DNA from: Isoetes taiwanensis
Taxonomy: Eukaryota > Streptophyta > Lycopodiopsida > Isoetales > Isoetaceae
Length of the DNA: 64,000 bases
NCBI GenBank assembly: GCA_021234155.1
Contig: JAJEKV010000020.1
Coordinates: forward strand, 9,196,402 to 9,260,401
Direction of reading: 5' to 3'
Made by a program: the position numbers and the translations under genes. This document shows positions 11,453-22,275 of this stretch, in pieces (the stretch's first letter is position 1; each line of letters starts with the position of its first letter). The notes beneath the pieces are model-generated. The model worked only from the letters and a program-made list of their open reading frames with translations. It did not search any database and was not told the DNA's origin.

Positions 11453-12009
11453 TATCATGCCTTTTATGGAAAATGCATGCAAACTCTTCAACTTTGAAGG
11501 GGAGAAATCTTCCACTTAAAAGGTTCTAATATCTTTAACAAGTTCCAAGTTAAATTTAGATAGCACTATGTCTTATCTTCTAGGTACATCCATGCAAGTG
11601 GCAAGCACTAGAAATTAAATAATGCTACATGAATAATGTTCCATGTTAAATTAATAATAATAAAAAAAAAAAACCAGGCTGAACCTAGAGTATGATCAGA
11701 ATAATCTGTTTTTATCAGAATAATCTGTTTTTATTGTTCTATTGTATTTAGGTCCCAATGGAAAATGTGTTTGACCCCATCAAATTTCAGGGATCAATGC
11801 TGAAGTTTTGGCCATATATAATGAATAGCCATTTTCTATTCTATAGCAAAAGCAAATGGATCAAAAATAATTGTACCATTAAAGACATTGCTGAAGGGAA
11901 ACTTAGAACTTGAACTTAGAATTTTCATTGCAATCTAACATTATTATGCTTTATGGACTTGTTTGGGTTCGATTCCCAAAAGGCTTTCCTAAAATAAACA
12001 AGAAAAATA

Positions 12010-12195
12010 ATATTTAATATTTAATAATAAATAATGCTTTTTTTATTTGAAAAGTATGCCATGTGTCAATATTTAATTAGTTAATAATATTGATTTTTCT
12101 TTTATAAAAAATATACCACGTGTTGATATGTAATTGGTTAATAACAATGCTTTCTTATTTAAAATTTTTGCCACGTGTTGATATTTAATGGGTTA
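12010..12195 (+). repeat. Three-copy AT-rich repeat with G-box words
   Basis: A 54-58 bp unit, CCACGTGTTGATATNTAATTGGTTAATAA, repeats at 12058, 12117 and 12171. Copies two and three hold CACGTG, the core of plant G-box/E-box sites; copy one has CATGTG. A further CCCACGTGTAC lies near 12488. The array could be regulatory or simply a decayed tandem repeat. Confidence 0.6.
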
Positions 12196-12499
12196 AAAGA
12201 CACATTAGAAACAACACCTAATTTTTTCTATAGGTTAATAATAATGCTTTTCTACATGTCCTTACTTTTGGAAAACAATAGCATTAAAAACGATAGCTAG
12301 ATTTAAGTAACACATGTGCTACTTTAAAAAAGTACCTTACTTTGACATTGTACTTTCATTTTTCACAAATATCTAAATCTACACATGTTATTTTGAAGGA
12401 AAAAATACATGGTTTTAGCTAAAACTACAAGTAGGAAAAAAAAAACACAGATAGAAAAAAGAAAAAAGAACTGTCCTTTTTAGTTTCCCACGTGTACTA

Positions 12500-13640
12500 A
12501 TATTTAAATTTACAAGTGTTATTTAGAAAACAAATAATGCGTGGCTCCTCCAAAAAGCAACAGTCAAGGAAAAACCACATGTTGACAAAAATTTGCGAAA
12601 AACAATGGTAAAAAAAAGGACACGTTGACCAAAAAACAAAAAGGTGCCAAAAAAACCATGGTGGGATTTTTTTGCCAAAAAACCACTGTCTCTTTGTGCA
12701 AATCGGATAAGCAGACCCGGGACTTTTTGGGGCCATTTTGGTGTTGTTTTGGCATAAAAACAACACTTAGTACAAATAAAAAAATGTGGACCAAAATTGG
12801 GGTCGGGTGTGTACCCCCAAAACAAGAGCGAGACCAACACACTGCAACTCTTGAGAGGCGGGGCAACACCGATTGCCCGGAGGTGTCCGGACCCATGCAG
12901 AGGCTCACCGAAGTGGCCAGCCATAAGCCTAGCCATGGGGTCCCCGATAGCCCCGCCTTCGTGAGGGATCCTCCCTCCGTATCTCCTCTAGCCCCGTTAT
13001 GTAGTGCTGAGCTACGTCATAGCCTCCTTACCCCGGTGGGTTCCTATGCACAGGCCGCATAATAATAGGAACTAAAGGGTCTAACTAGGAGCATTACTAA
13101 GTAAGGCTACTAGGTCTCTACCCCCCTTCCCAATACAAGAGGAGCAAACATGATCAACCAATATCACATAACATTATATCATGTTAATCATCAGAATAAC
13201 ATCTAACCTAATCATACATATCTAACTTACAGTTAGGGTTCCTTGATTAGGGTTCAAGATGTTGAATAAGGGTTCTAGGATGGCTCTACTCTAGATACTA
13301 TGGACACTACTCCAAATACCTGCTCCCGAAGCGCTCCCTCCCATTCCTGGTGTCTCCATGCTCACTCGAATCCGTGCTCACTCCAAGATCGTGCACACAC
13401 TCTGGGGGCTGCTGCACTAGGCTATGCCACAGCAAACGGCGCTCGAAACGGGGTTTCGAGTGCGAAGAAGGTTCCCAAGGTGTTAGGGCCAGAAAAGAGG
13501 TCTAGGGTTAGGGTTTAGGTTATAAGTTAGGGTCCACATGGGATGACACGTGGCTCCAATGGGATATGGCCACGTGGCGGGCCCAATAGGATAAGGTCAT
13601 GTGGAACATGGGTCTTATCCTAAGGTTATCTAAGTTACAT
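12500..13640. mobile_element. LTR-like or non-coding retroelement block A
   Basis: The base composition jumps from AT-rich to GC-rich at about 12650. The block contains no long credible ORF, a CTCGAAAC/GTTTCGAG hairpin at 13441-13460, TTAGGGTTTAGG words near 13503 and ACGTGGC motifs near 13550. The string TAGGTCTCTACCC..CTTCCCAATACAAG at about 13108-13138 recurs at about 27701-27728 in a second block of the same style, which suggests a dispersed family. No LTR pair or primer site was found. Confidence 0.35.
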
Positions 13641-13923
13641 ACACAACTTAGATATGCACCCATGCCACTTCCTAAGGTATACAAGATACAGTAGACTTGT
13701 ATATTGGACCGAAATATGCGTATTTATAGCGTATATTTCCTGGAAACGTCACACCTTCTTCTTGATGGCCTTGATTCATCGAGGGATAGTATCGTGTGAA
13801 AGCTCTTGTTGTCCTAACACTTTCGTGAGAGAAAGGACCTAAGAGCAAAATCTGATGAAGGATATCCGGCCGGAGTTTCTAGCAAATATGCTATTTGAAA
13901 CTTGTGCAATAAGGTGTGTTGAT

Positions 13924-14600
13924 TCCTTGAGGGTGCTTTAGAAGAAGAATCTAACTCTTTCTCTATGGATATAATGCGGATAATCCATTTTTTTTTTCCG
14001 ATGATGAATGGTGACGATGTTAGATTAGATGCATACATGAATTTAAGCCATGCGTTTATAGCCATGTTTTTTTCATACATACAGGAGGGGCTCGATTATG
14101 CAAGGAAGCATACATCTAAAGAGAGTGAAATGGCTTCAGAATATAAGGTATTCTATTCTGATGCGAAATTATTTGTTTTATTTTGAAATGTACAATGTCG
14201 TCCATCCACGGAAACATTATTATTTGCAATTTTCATGGCAATTTTACCTCAGCAGTTGTATTGTAGAAAAGGTTTATTGGATTCTCGAGTTCTTCTGTCA
14301 ACATCACAGGTAATGCCCTTGAACTTGCCTTGCATTTTATATTCCTTTTAATTAAGATGAATGTTGTGCTTGTATTGAAATGATGCCTCAAAAGTCTTCT
14401 TGTTTCCGCCATTTTAAAGCGAGGCGAGAGCCATGTCAACGACTTGAACATTTTTCATTTCTTGGCAGCCCTCTGAGGATCGAGTCGACAAAGGAGAAGA
14501 GCTCGAGCTAGGAAGCGGTTCAAGCTTTGTGTTCAAATCATTTCCAAAACCGGGAGCTAGGACACCATCTCTCTCTTGCGGCTGGTGTGTTTTTACGTAG
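13924..14600 (+). CDS. Candidate three-exon gene, unrecognised product
   Basis: Exon A is open from 13924 to 14147 and includes ATG at 13965. It reads ...MNLSHAFIAMFFSYIQEG and ends SEMASEYK before GTATTC. Exon B is 14253-14309 (19 codons, QLYCRKGLLDSRVLLSTSQ), bounded by TTACCTCAG and GTAATG. Exon C is 14469-14600, after TTCTTGGCAG, reading PSEDRVDKGEELELGSGSSF and ending VFT with TAG. Both introns (105 and 159 nt) are phase 0, and the frame stays open across all three exons. The N-terminal part is helical and mildly hydrophobic; the C-terminal part is acidic, then Ser/Pro/Lys-rich. No domain is recognised, and upstream exons may be missing. The agreement of four splice sites with frame is the main support. 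Confidence 0.42.
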
Positions 14601-14609
14601 GTTAACAAT

Positions 14610-15890
14610 TGGTTTTTAGGTGTGTAGTGAACATAATGCGAGAGAGAGACTTAATAACAATTTATGGTTGGTTTTGTACTTTATGCGGATATGTGAGGGA
14701 GTAAGCATGTCCAAGCGATAAAGAATGGCGATTTAAGTTCTCAAATGAAAGCGAGACATAATCAAGTATCACTAACCAAATCTAGAAGCAATAAGATTGT
14801 GCGTATGATAAGAATGCAGGTTATACGTCATACAAACACTTTGAGAACATAGCACAACAAGGCAAATACGATTATCGAGAAACCTCTTACTGAAAACCTT
14901 TCTACATGTTATTTCTAACCTCTTCTACATGTTCTTTAGGATAGGAACATGAATATCTTTGATAATGGGCAACTAAGTTCACTCCGTTCATTTCCTGTTC
15001 ATTGCCTCTGGGATTAAGCATACAAAAATAACATTACCCAGTGAGATTGAAAAATATACATGATGGATTTTGTTCAATAAAGAAGACATTCCTGGGGGAC
15101 AATGCAACTACTAGTTGCATTCCTGTCGTGAGTAAATGCAACTACTAGCGAAAACTAGCGTTGTAGACTAGGTATAAAAGCTTTATAGGCAAGGTCTTAA
15201 ATCCATGTAAAACTCTTGTTGAAGTTGTGATTATAAAAAACATCACACATAAACTATTTCAAACATATGTATTGCTAATATTTCAAACTTACATAATCAA
15301 AAGCTACTAACTAATATCTTAAGAACTATTTGTTTGAGATAATACAGTTTATTCACCACAACCAAAAATGTCACTCACATAATCCCACTGTCTAGTCTCA
15401 ACATGCGAAGAGGTGGCATAATACTCACTTGGAATTTTCGATTTCTAAACTACCTACTCTCAATTGTATATGTTATATACAAGACTAGCACAACCTTTAT
15501 ATACCCAAAGTCATCCTCAAGAAGTGTACATATATATTGCCAGACCACCACATCCTATATTGAGCAATCACGTGAAAACTACCTCACCACTTTCTCAACT
15601 AGTATAACACCTTGATCCGTTTATATTTGTATGAGATTGGTTCTGAACAATAGATTTCTATAGCCAAAAAACATGAAGAAAGTGAGGAGGCAACAAACAA
15701 GAGATAGCCTATTGCTACCCACACACAACTACCCCATCAACTACCAAGCCTATTGCCCGAAGCAGAAATACATTACGTTTGTAAAGTTTGCAAGTTGCCT
15801 AGCCTAGCCCTGCCTAGCCTTCTTCCCAACCCTGCAGTTCTGCTAGTTTAATTTAGTCTTGAATCGAAATTAAAATATATTAAATAATGG
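14610..15890. other. Gene-free spacer
   Basis: AT-rich sequence with short A/T runs. The only local pattern is AACTACTAG...AACTACTAGC doubled around 15108 and 15138. No gene, RNA or element was recognised. Confidence 0.4.
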
Positions 15891-16009
15891 TGTCCAGCAT
15901 CGCTGAGGATAAGTTGTATAGGGAAAGGGAAGCAGGGGCTTCCCTGCCAATTTCTCGGAAGGGGAGCCCTTGCTTCCCTTCCCCTACAAAATGGAGAAGT
16001 GGGGAGCCA

Positions 16010-16335
16010 TCAAAACTATCGCCGGATTTGCCTATAAAGATCAGTCTATGAAGATCTCTATATATATTCGCCGGATCTGTCTATGAAGATCTGTATATAT
16101 GAAGATCTGTATGTGGAAGTAGCTGATGAAGAAGCCGGGCCTTGCAGATGGAGGAGCCGAAGCCTTAAAGAACCTTAAAGATAGATGAAGAACCTTGGAG
16201 CCGAATCCGAAGCATTGAAGAACCTTGGATGAAGCCAAAGCCTTGCAGATGAAGAACCGAAGCCTTGCAAGAATCTTTGTAGGAACGTCGCAGATGAAGG
16301 ATCTTGAAGCAAACTCGAAGACCGGCTGAGTTACT
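16010..16335. repeat. GA-rich degenerate low-complexity repeat
   Basis: Words TATGAAGATCTGTATATA and GATGAAGAACCTTGG / CCGAAGCCTTGCAG recur many times with changing spacing. The opening part has period about 20-25 bp, and later copies alternate GAAGAACC and GAAGCC units. A repeated ACCGGCTGAG pair follows at about 16321-16352. Confidence 0.55.
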
Positions 16336-16519
16336 TGTTAGCTACCGGCTGAGCAGAATGGTCCGCCCTATTTCCATTCTGTGATATTGACGGATGCCAC
16401 GTGGCATCACCAAAATAATTTGGGCGACCCACTTTACATTTTGATTGTGTGTTTATCTCTTAGAAACTCTTGTATAAATGGCATGCCCCAACAAACGTTG
16501 AAAATTTGAATAAAAAGGT

Positions 16520-17070
16520 GCCCAACATTTGTTGTTCTAACATTTATAATATTGGACTTAAATTGCTATGTCATTATAAGGCAATACTTGTTCTGACATT
16601 TATAGGATTGGACTTAGATTGCTATGACATTGTTGGACTACAGGATGGGACTTACATCGTTGCTAGGCTATAGGACTGAACTTAAATTGCTATGTCACTA
16701 ATGGGCTATTGCGGTTATTGACTAAGACGATTGTTATTCTGACATTTATAGGATTGCACTTAAAATTGCTATGTCGTTGCTGGACTATAAGAAGGCAGTT
16801 GTTGTTTTGACATTTAAAGGATTGGACTTAATTGCTATGCCCTAGACGATAAGGCACTTGTTATTTTAACATTTATAGAACTAGATTTAACTTGCTATGT
16901 CATTGTTGGGCTACAAGGTTGAACTTAAATTGCAATGTCATTGCTGGTTTACTAGGCGGTTATTGTCCTGACATTTATAGGACGGACTTGAACTGAAATG
17001 TCGTTGCTGGGCTATAAGGCGATTATTGTTGTCTTGACATTTATAAGATTGGACATGAATTCTTGTCATT
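16520..17070 (+). repeat. Minisatellite, period about 60-75 bp, eight or nine copies
   Basis: The consensus TTGTTCTGACATTTATAGGA + TTGGACTTAAATTGCTATGT + CATTGCTGGGCTATAAGGC repeats across 550 bp. GACATTTATA-type starts are seen at about 16538, 16597, 16740, 16809, 16869, 16970 and 17036, with partial copies between them. Copies differ by substitutions and small indels, so the array is old. The 114-codon minus-strand ORF over its right end is an accident of the repeat. Confidence 0.85.
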
Positions 17071-17079
17071 ATTATGTTG

Positions 17080-18290
17080 TAGGATTTGGTTCCATTGTGT
17101 ATACTTGAATACATCCAATGCACCTTATGGCATTTAGATAATTGAAGTAACGATGAAGAAGAATCTAACATGAATTTAGTTGCAAATTCAGACAGATCAA
17201 GTTCTTCTACGCACAGATCGGTTTCTTTTTGCATTAAGTGGGCCAATAAAATAGTATATTGAATTATCATCCCTTGTAGCAAACTAGTGTCCTTATTAAA
17301 AAGGATTTCTTGATTAAGTTCTGGTTATTTTGCAGCCTCTCTGCCGTTGCTCAAAGGTTTCAATTGCAAAGCTCGCAAATCTGCCAACCGTACTCTTATT
17401 CATCTTTGATAGCTTGTGGGGTACTGTTGTAGACCAACATGAACTATATTTTCAGGCTTTTTATGTCTATATTTCTCTTGCTTAGGCATCATTCGTCTCT
17501 GTTGATCCAATGCAAAGTGATACCTGCCATGAGTACAGGTTTTTCTAGAATCTCTAATTGACGAACCATTTGCACCTAGACCTAAAGCTTGTGAACTGAG
17601 GGTTCAAGTTTGAGCTTCCGATGATCCGTTTTGGTAAATGCAGCATTGTAACTTTTTACTTAGAGCCTAAATATCAACATGCTCAATCATAGCTACTTTT
17701 GATACACCTCTGCTAACAATAGAAAGTTTAATATTGTGAGTCATATAGCCCTCAAACACAAAAATTCGCCAAAGGGCTATTTTTTAATGGTATTAAAAAT
17801 TTTTGACACTATAGTTAAGTAGGGTCAATTATAGATGAAACAAATAAAATTACTTAACTTTTCTGAAAAGAAATCTCATTCCATTTGAAAACTGGCCACA
17901 TCCTCTAGGCGGTACTACTGTGGGTTCACCTTCTCTTATATCCTCCTTCTAGAAGATCTCAAGGAATTGCTAGGTTTACTTCATGATCTAGACTATATCC
18001 ATCTAGCTACATATATTAATTTTAGAAGATACTTTTGTGGTTATTGTAATGCAATTCAAACTTTTAAAGATGCATTACAGAGGATTTATCTTTCACCACT
18101 TTGGTTTGCACAATTTAATATTTTTTTTCCAGAGTTTCCTTTTAATAGATTGGTTTTTATCTATAGGATAAAGCCGCATTATCATCTACAAAGGTTTTGT
18201 GGTATTCCATCATGCAACTATGTATTTGTGCGCTTGACTAACTATGCTTCCTTATCGTTCATTCTTCTTTATCGCCCATTCTCAACCATA
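17080..18290. other. Spacer with weak coding hints
   Basis: On the minus strand, 17330-17520 reads a hydrophilic peptide (HFALDQQRRMMPKQEKYRHK) without strong support. A plus-strand ORF at 17967-18296 is rich in Phe, Tyr and Ile as expected of random T-rich DNA. Neither resembles a known family. Confidence 0.25.
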
Positions 18291-18596
18291 GATTAAAGTA
18301 ATATTACAATGCTTATTCCTTCTAGTGCATTCTACATCGTGCATTAAATTCGTGGTGGGGTCAAATCGACATTTCCACATCAAGATAAAGTTTCTCAACC
18401 ATTGGCACAAGCCAAAATACAAGCCAACGTGTTGCACTGTCACAAAGTAGAATCCAAATGAAGGGAATTTGAACCCCCTGTCACAATATGCAAAATCAAA
18501 GCGCTCCCACACTTGCACAGAATTCATACACCTCCAAATGTGGGTTTGAAGACATGCATGTTTTGCATGCAACTCTGATGAACTGGAGCCAGCATT

Positions 18597-19290
18597 GCAC
18601 ATGAGCGCCTATCTTAACCAACAAGGAAGGAGTATTATCTCAGCCATAACGTGCTTCGTTTCAGATTTATTTACACAGACCATCATGACCAAACTGAAAT
18701 TGCAGACCTAGAACTCTTACAACTTACACTTTATTTTATACTTATTAAACACATAGATTACAAACCTGAAACTCTTATGGACATAATATGTTCAATCCTT
18801 ACACTCTTATCAACTGTTGACTTATTCTTCCCTGCATGCAACCATACTGAAACCGTTATGCAGCCCATACTTCACATACAACTTACATATTCCAACTACA
18901 ATTCACAGTCCCTACATTCTTAAGCCAGCTTGCACATGAGCGCTTGTCAAAACCAACAAGGAGAGAGTTAATTACCTCAGGCATAATTTGCGCTTTGTTT
19001 TGGCTAGATTGAAATTACAAACCTGGAACTCTTATAACTTACATTTTATTTTGCATTCATTAAACAGGCCATCATGGTGAAACATAGGTTACAGACCTGG
19101 AACTCTTATGGACACAACATTTCCCATAGAACTTGCACTTCGCAATTGCAATGTTCAATCTTTATACTCTTATCAACTGTTAACTTATTGTTCCTTGCAT
19201 GCAACCACACTAAAACTGTCATGTAGCTCATACTTCACATATAACTTACACATTCCACTACAATTCACTATCCATAATTTTTACCGAATG
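18597..19290 (+). repeat. Tandem duplication of a roughly 340-bp unit
   Basis: The first copy starts GCACATGAGCGCCTATC at about 18597 and the second starts GCACATGAGCGCTTGTC at about 18930. Both proceed through CAGACC...CTTATGGACA, TTCAATCNTTACACTCTTATC and CTTGCATGCAACCA...ACTTCACATA in the same order, with about 80% similarity by eye. ORFs inside the copies are paralogous noise. Confidence 0.75.
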
Positions 19291-19449
19291 TCAACTTATT
19301 GTGGCTTGCTTACAAAGCATCATCATAAAAAAATCTTAGCAGCCATGTTTATGTACCTCATGATGCCTTCTTCCACTTGGATACGTGTTCTATTGCGACA
19401 GAGCCACCGCCATAGAGCACTTGCATAATCTTACGAAGGAAGTAAGACT

Positions 19450-19497
19450 GGAGCATGGGGATTTGAACCCCTTCATGAAGCCGATCTTCAATGCTCC
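19450..19497 (-). other. Small tRNA-like fold (three-way junction), not a standard tRNA
   Basis: Within 48 nt there are three perfectly paired stems: a 7-bp closing stem (GGAGCAT with ATGCTCC), a 5-bp hairpin (TGAAG with CTTCA) and a 4-bp hairpin whose minus-strand form is GGGGTTCAAATCCCC, matching a tRNA T-arm and the pol III box B (GGTTCAAATCC). A full D-arm/anticodon-arm set and box A are missing. It could be the remnant of a tRNA or of a tRNA-derived SINE. A related T-arm-like sequence lies at about 18463-18478. Confidence 0.35.
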
Positions 19498-20124
19498 TAC
19501 ACTTTGATTGTCTTGCAGATGGGCCATGTGGCTATAGACTTGAATGGAAACATACAACTCTTGAAAATTTTGTGAGTTTGCTTACTGGCTTAAGCCAAAA
19601 TGACAGAATGTGATCCTTCTATTGCTTTATCAAATGCAATTTGAGGACATGCTCTCAAATATAGGATTTGTTTGTGCTTCAAAAGATTATATCAATATGG
19701 AAACATTGATTGTTGATAGGATATCATGACTTATTAGTTCAAGCCATGTACATGTTTGGAAGGTCCATTTTATACCACCACATTTTTTGGTTCCCAAATT
19801 ATTCTGATAGCACTATCTCTAGAATGGAGTACATTAAACCATATATATTTTAACTATGAAACCAAGGTTGCACTTAAATCCAAAGTGTAATCATAATTTA
19901 AAAAATCGGGCAAATTATAAACTCACAAGCTCAATTATGCTGACGAATGTTTTCTAAACATGAATGTTTTTCATAGAAATATAGGTAAAATATGGCCAAT
20001 GTTATTTCACCAAGATTTAAGTGTTTCTTTTTTTTTTTCAAGTACAATTTCTGCAAGGAAATTTTGTTCACCCATATAAGGTGTGAAAGATGTGAATTGG
20101 GTATTGTATAACTTAAGGTATATG

Positions 20125-20192
20125 AAGGTTTAGAGAAGGTATTTTGCAACATTATACATATAATATTGGATAGTGGATGGTTGATTTTTATG

Positions 20193-20231
<39 letters not shown>

Positions 20232-20490
20232 CACACCAGCCACGCGGACCTCTGACCTTTCCTCAAATTTTAGCCTATCCACTGTTATTTCCATGTCATC
20301 AAAATCTGATGTGCCTTATTTTTGCGTCGGATCTCTACTTCATAAATCTAAGGCGGGAAATTAGAAAACCGACAAAAAAGCTTTCGAGATGGAAAGGGGT
20401 CAAGGGAATAACTTACTTTCCCCTCCATGGGACTTTTGTGAAAAAAGGTTTAGAAGGTATTTTGCAGCATTATACATCTTATATTATAAT
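20125..20490. repeat. Poly-T tract flanked by 42-45 bp direct repeats
   Basis: A run of 30 T residues at 20198-20227 is followed by GC-richer sequence. The block AAGGTTTAGA..AGGTATTTTGC + A.CATTATACAT occurs on both sides, at about 20125-20168 and 20445-20486. On the minus strand the T-run is a poly-A tail at the end of a 220-bp insert, which suggests a retroposed piece or a 320-bp duplication. Confidence 0.45.
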
Positions 20491-20639
20491 GTTATCTGGT
20501 AAGAAGTGTGTAGTGCATCGAGCCTAATTTGAATGGCGAGATCATCTAGATGCATCAGAATCGGTCTATCATTTATTCTGCGACTTACCAACACCAGCGG
20601 ATTGAAAGTCATGCTTGATCTCTTAAGGGGAAAGAGGGT

Positions 20640-21560
20640 AAATGAAAAGGGGAAAAGGAGAAAAGGGAGGTGGAAAGAGAAGAATGTGAGAAGAGACAAA
20701 AGGCATGGGGAAAAGGGGAGAAAGGAGTAAAGGAAAAAGGAACGATCAGGATCAATGGCAGGAATCGAGCGACGACATCAAAATCGGCAGAAATCGGCAT
20801 TCATGCCGGATCAGCGGCAGGCATCAGGCACGAAAGATCAGGCGGATCAAACGGCGAAATCGAGGATCGACATCTTTTGAATCGGGCGTTGCGGCAAAAT
20901 CAAACGCTTCAATCCGATCAGCTTGCGAAAACGCATTTATCAAATCGGCATCCGGTCAGCGCCGAGACCCGCCGATCAACGGAAACCGGATCAAAGATCA
21001 GACGCTCCATCGGCATCAATCGTTGACGAAGAAAAATAGGGAAAGGGAAGGAAAAATTCTGAGCTCTCAAAAGAGGAAGAGACAATCTTTGGAAAAAATG
21101 AGGATAATATTGATGGTGGATAGTGCACTGATTGTTGAGATAATTTTTTATTTTTTTAGAAAAAAAGAAAGCCGAGATATGGAAAAGGAAAGGGAAAATC
21201 TGAATGTCAATGTTGTTATTACGTTGGTCATTTGTCGCGAGGGCCCGATATAATTGGAATTAAGGCATTAGAGAAAAGGGAAGAGGATTCTGGCTGTTTT
21301 TGAAGGCTTGATAGAAAGTTTAGGATAAAAAGAGGAATTTAGAGGCCATAGTTAAGCTCAAACCTACCCTATTCTTTTGAATCGGAGCATAAAAAGGAAG
21401 GCCATGGTTTCCGCAGATGTAAGAATAGGGAAGGAAAGGGAAAAAAAAAATTGGGAGAAAAAATTTGTATCTTTGGCACTATAGATGGTAGATGGATAAT
21501 CTGTAAATAAGGATAGAGGGGGAATGGAAAGGCGGGGAGGATGGAAAAGATTGTAGATGA
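20640..21560 (+). other. Purine-rich segment with embedded CpG-rich block
   Basis: From 20640 to 20760 and from 21030 to 21560 the plus strand is almost entirely A and G. Between them, 20760-21025 is dense in ATCGG, GATC and CGGCA words. A 182-codon plus-strand ORF (20705-21253) runs through all of it; its product is Arg/Lys/Ser-rich with no domain, and purine bias alone lowers the chance of stop codons, so I do not call it a gene. Confidence 0.4.
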
Positions 21561-21927
21561 AGGTGGGCCTTGATATGGTGTCACTAGGGATATGTAGGAT
21601 GGATATCCCGAGCAGATGTACTAGTCATTTTAGTCCAAATTTTGTAAGCTGAGGCTAGCTGCCGGGCGATAGCATGGAAATGGGTTAGATTAAGCAGCAA
21701 CTGCATTGCCAGGCAATCTTTGGGATAGACATTGAAACTTCGAGACAGGTAAACACTGCAATCAAAAAATTCTTTGGGTGGGGTGTTCACGAGCCAGTGA
21801 GTGTGCTTCTAATTTGTAAGGCCCTGAAGAACACCAAGCTTCATTGCTTCAAGGGTATTGTGGGATATTGTCTCAAGGATTATGGCAAAGTCCATCGCAA
21901 ATTCGGCCTGCATAATGTCACTGAGAA

Positions 21928-22158
21928 ACAAATAGAAATAGTGTTGGGCTGGTATAGTAGACTGTATACATGATGCGTTACATGGTTTGTGCTATACACA
22001 CATGTGTGTGGAGGATATATACTGCGTCGCGCATTATTATCGGACAAATAGAAGTAGTGTTGGGCTGGTATAGTAGACCGTATACATGGTCGTACATGGT
22101 TTGGTATATACACATGCATGCATGGAGGATATATGCACGTACGCATTGTGTATTAGGA
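21928..22158 (+). repeat. Tandem duplication, 116-bp unit
   Basis: ACAAATAGAARTAGTGTTGG followed by GCTGGTATAGTAGAC.GTATACATG occurs at 21928 and again at 22044. Each copy ends in alternating ATACACACATG-type sequence and GGAGGATATAT. A short GAGAGAGAGAGA run follows at about 22178. Confidence 0.8.
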
Positions 22159-22275
22159 AGAGTGCTACCTGATCAGAGGAGAGAGAGAGATCTCTCGTAT
22201 TTAGGACATCTCATATAAATTTCCCAATAAGTTTACCTTCCAAAATTAAAACAAGGTCTTTGGCGCCGCGGAGGT

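Noticed and set aside
11955-11990. GGGTTCGATTCCC, a tRNA T-arm-like hairpin
   Set aside because: Only the T-arm is present. No acceptor, anticodon or D-arm surrounds it, and GTTTGGG...CCCAAA is also common at plant transposon ends.
12523-13062. Overlapping long ORFs on both strands (137, 114 and 145 codons)
   Set aside because: They overlap on opposite strands in A/T-run and GC-rich retroelement-like DNA, so at most one could be real; the peptides are Phe/Cys-rich or Pro/Ser-rich without a domain.
13500-13520. TTAGGGTTTAGG as telomere-like repeat
   Set aside because: Less than three units, in a GGGTT-rich retroelement-like block. A single CCCTAAA also occurs near 28060, so it is too short for an interstitial telomere.
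16938-17282. 114-codon minus-strand ORF
   Set aside because: Its C-terminal half is translated minisatellite (repeated YKCQDNN), with no other support.
20705-21253. 182-codon plus-strand ORF
   Set aside because: It lies in purine-biased DNA where stop codons are depleted, encodes Arg/Lys/Ser-rich peptide with no domain, and crosses a composition boundary without any codon signal.
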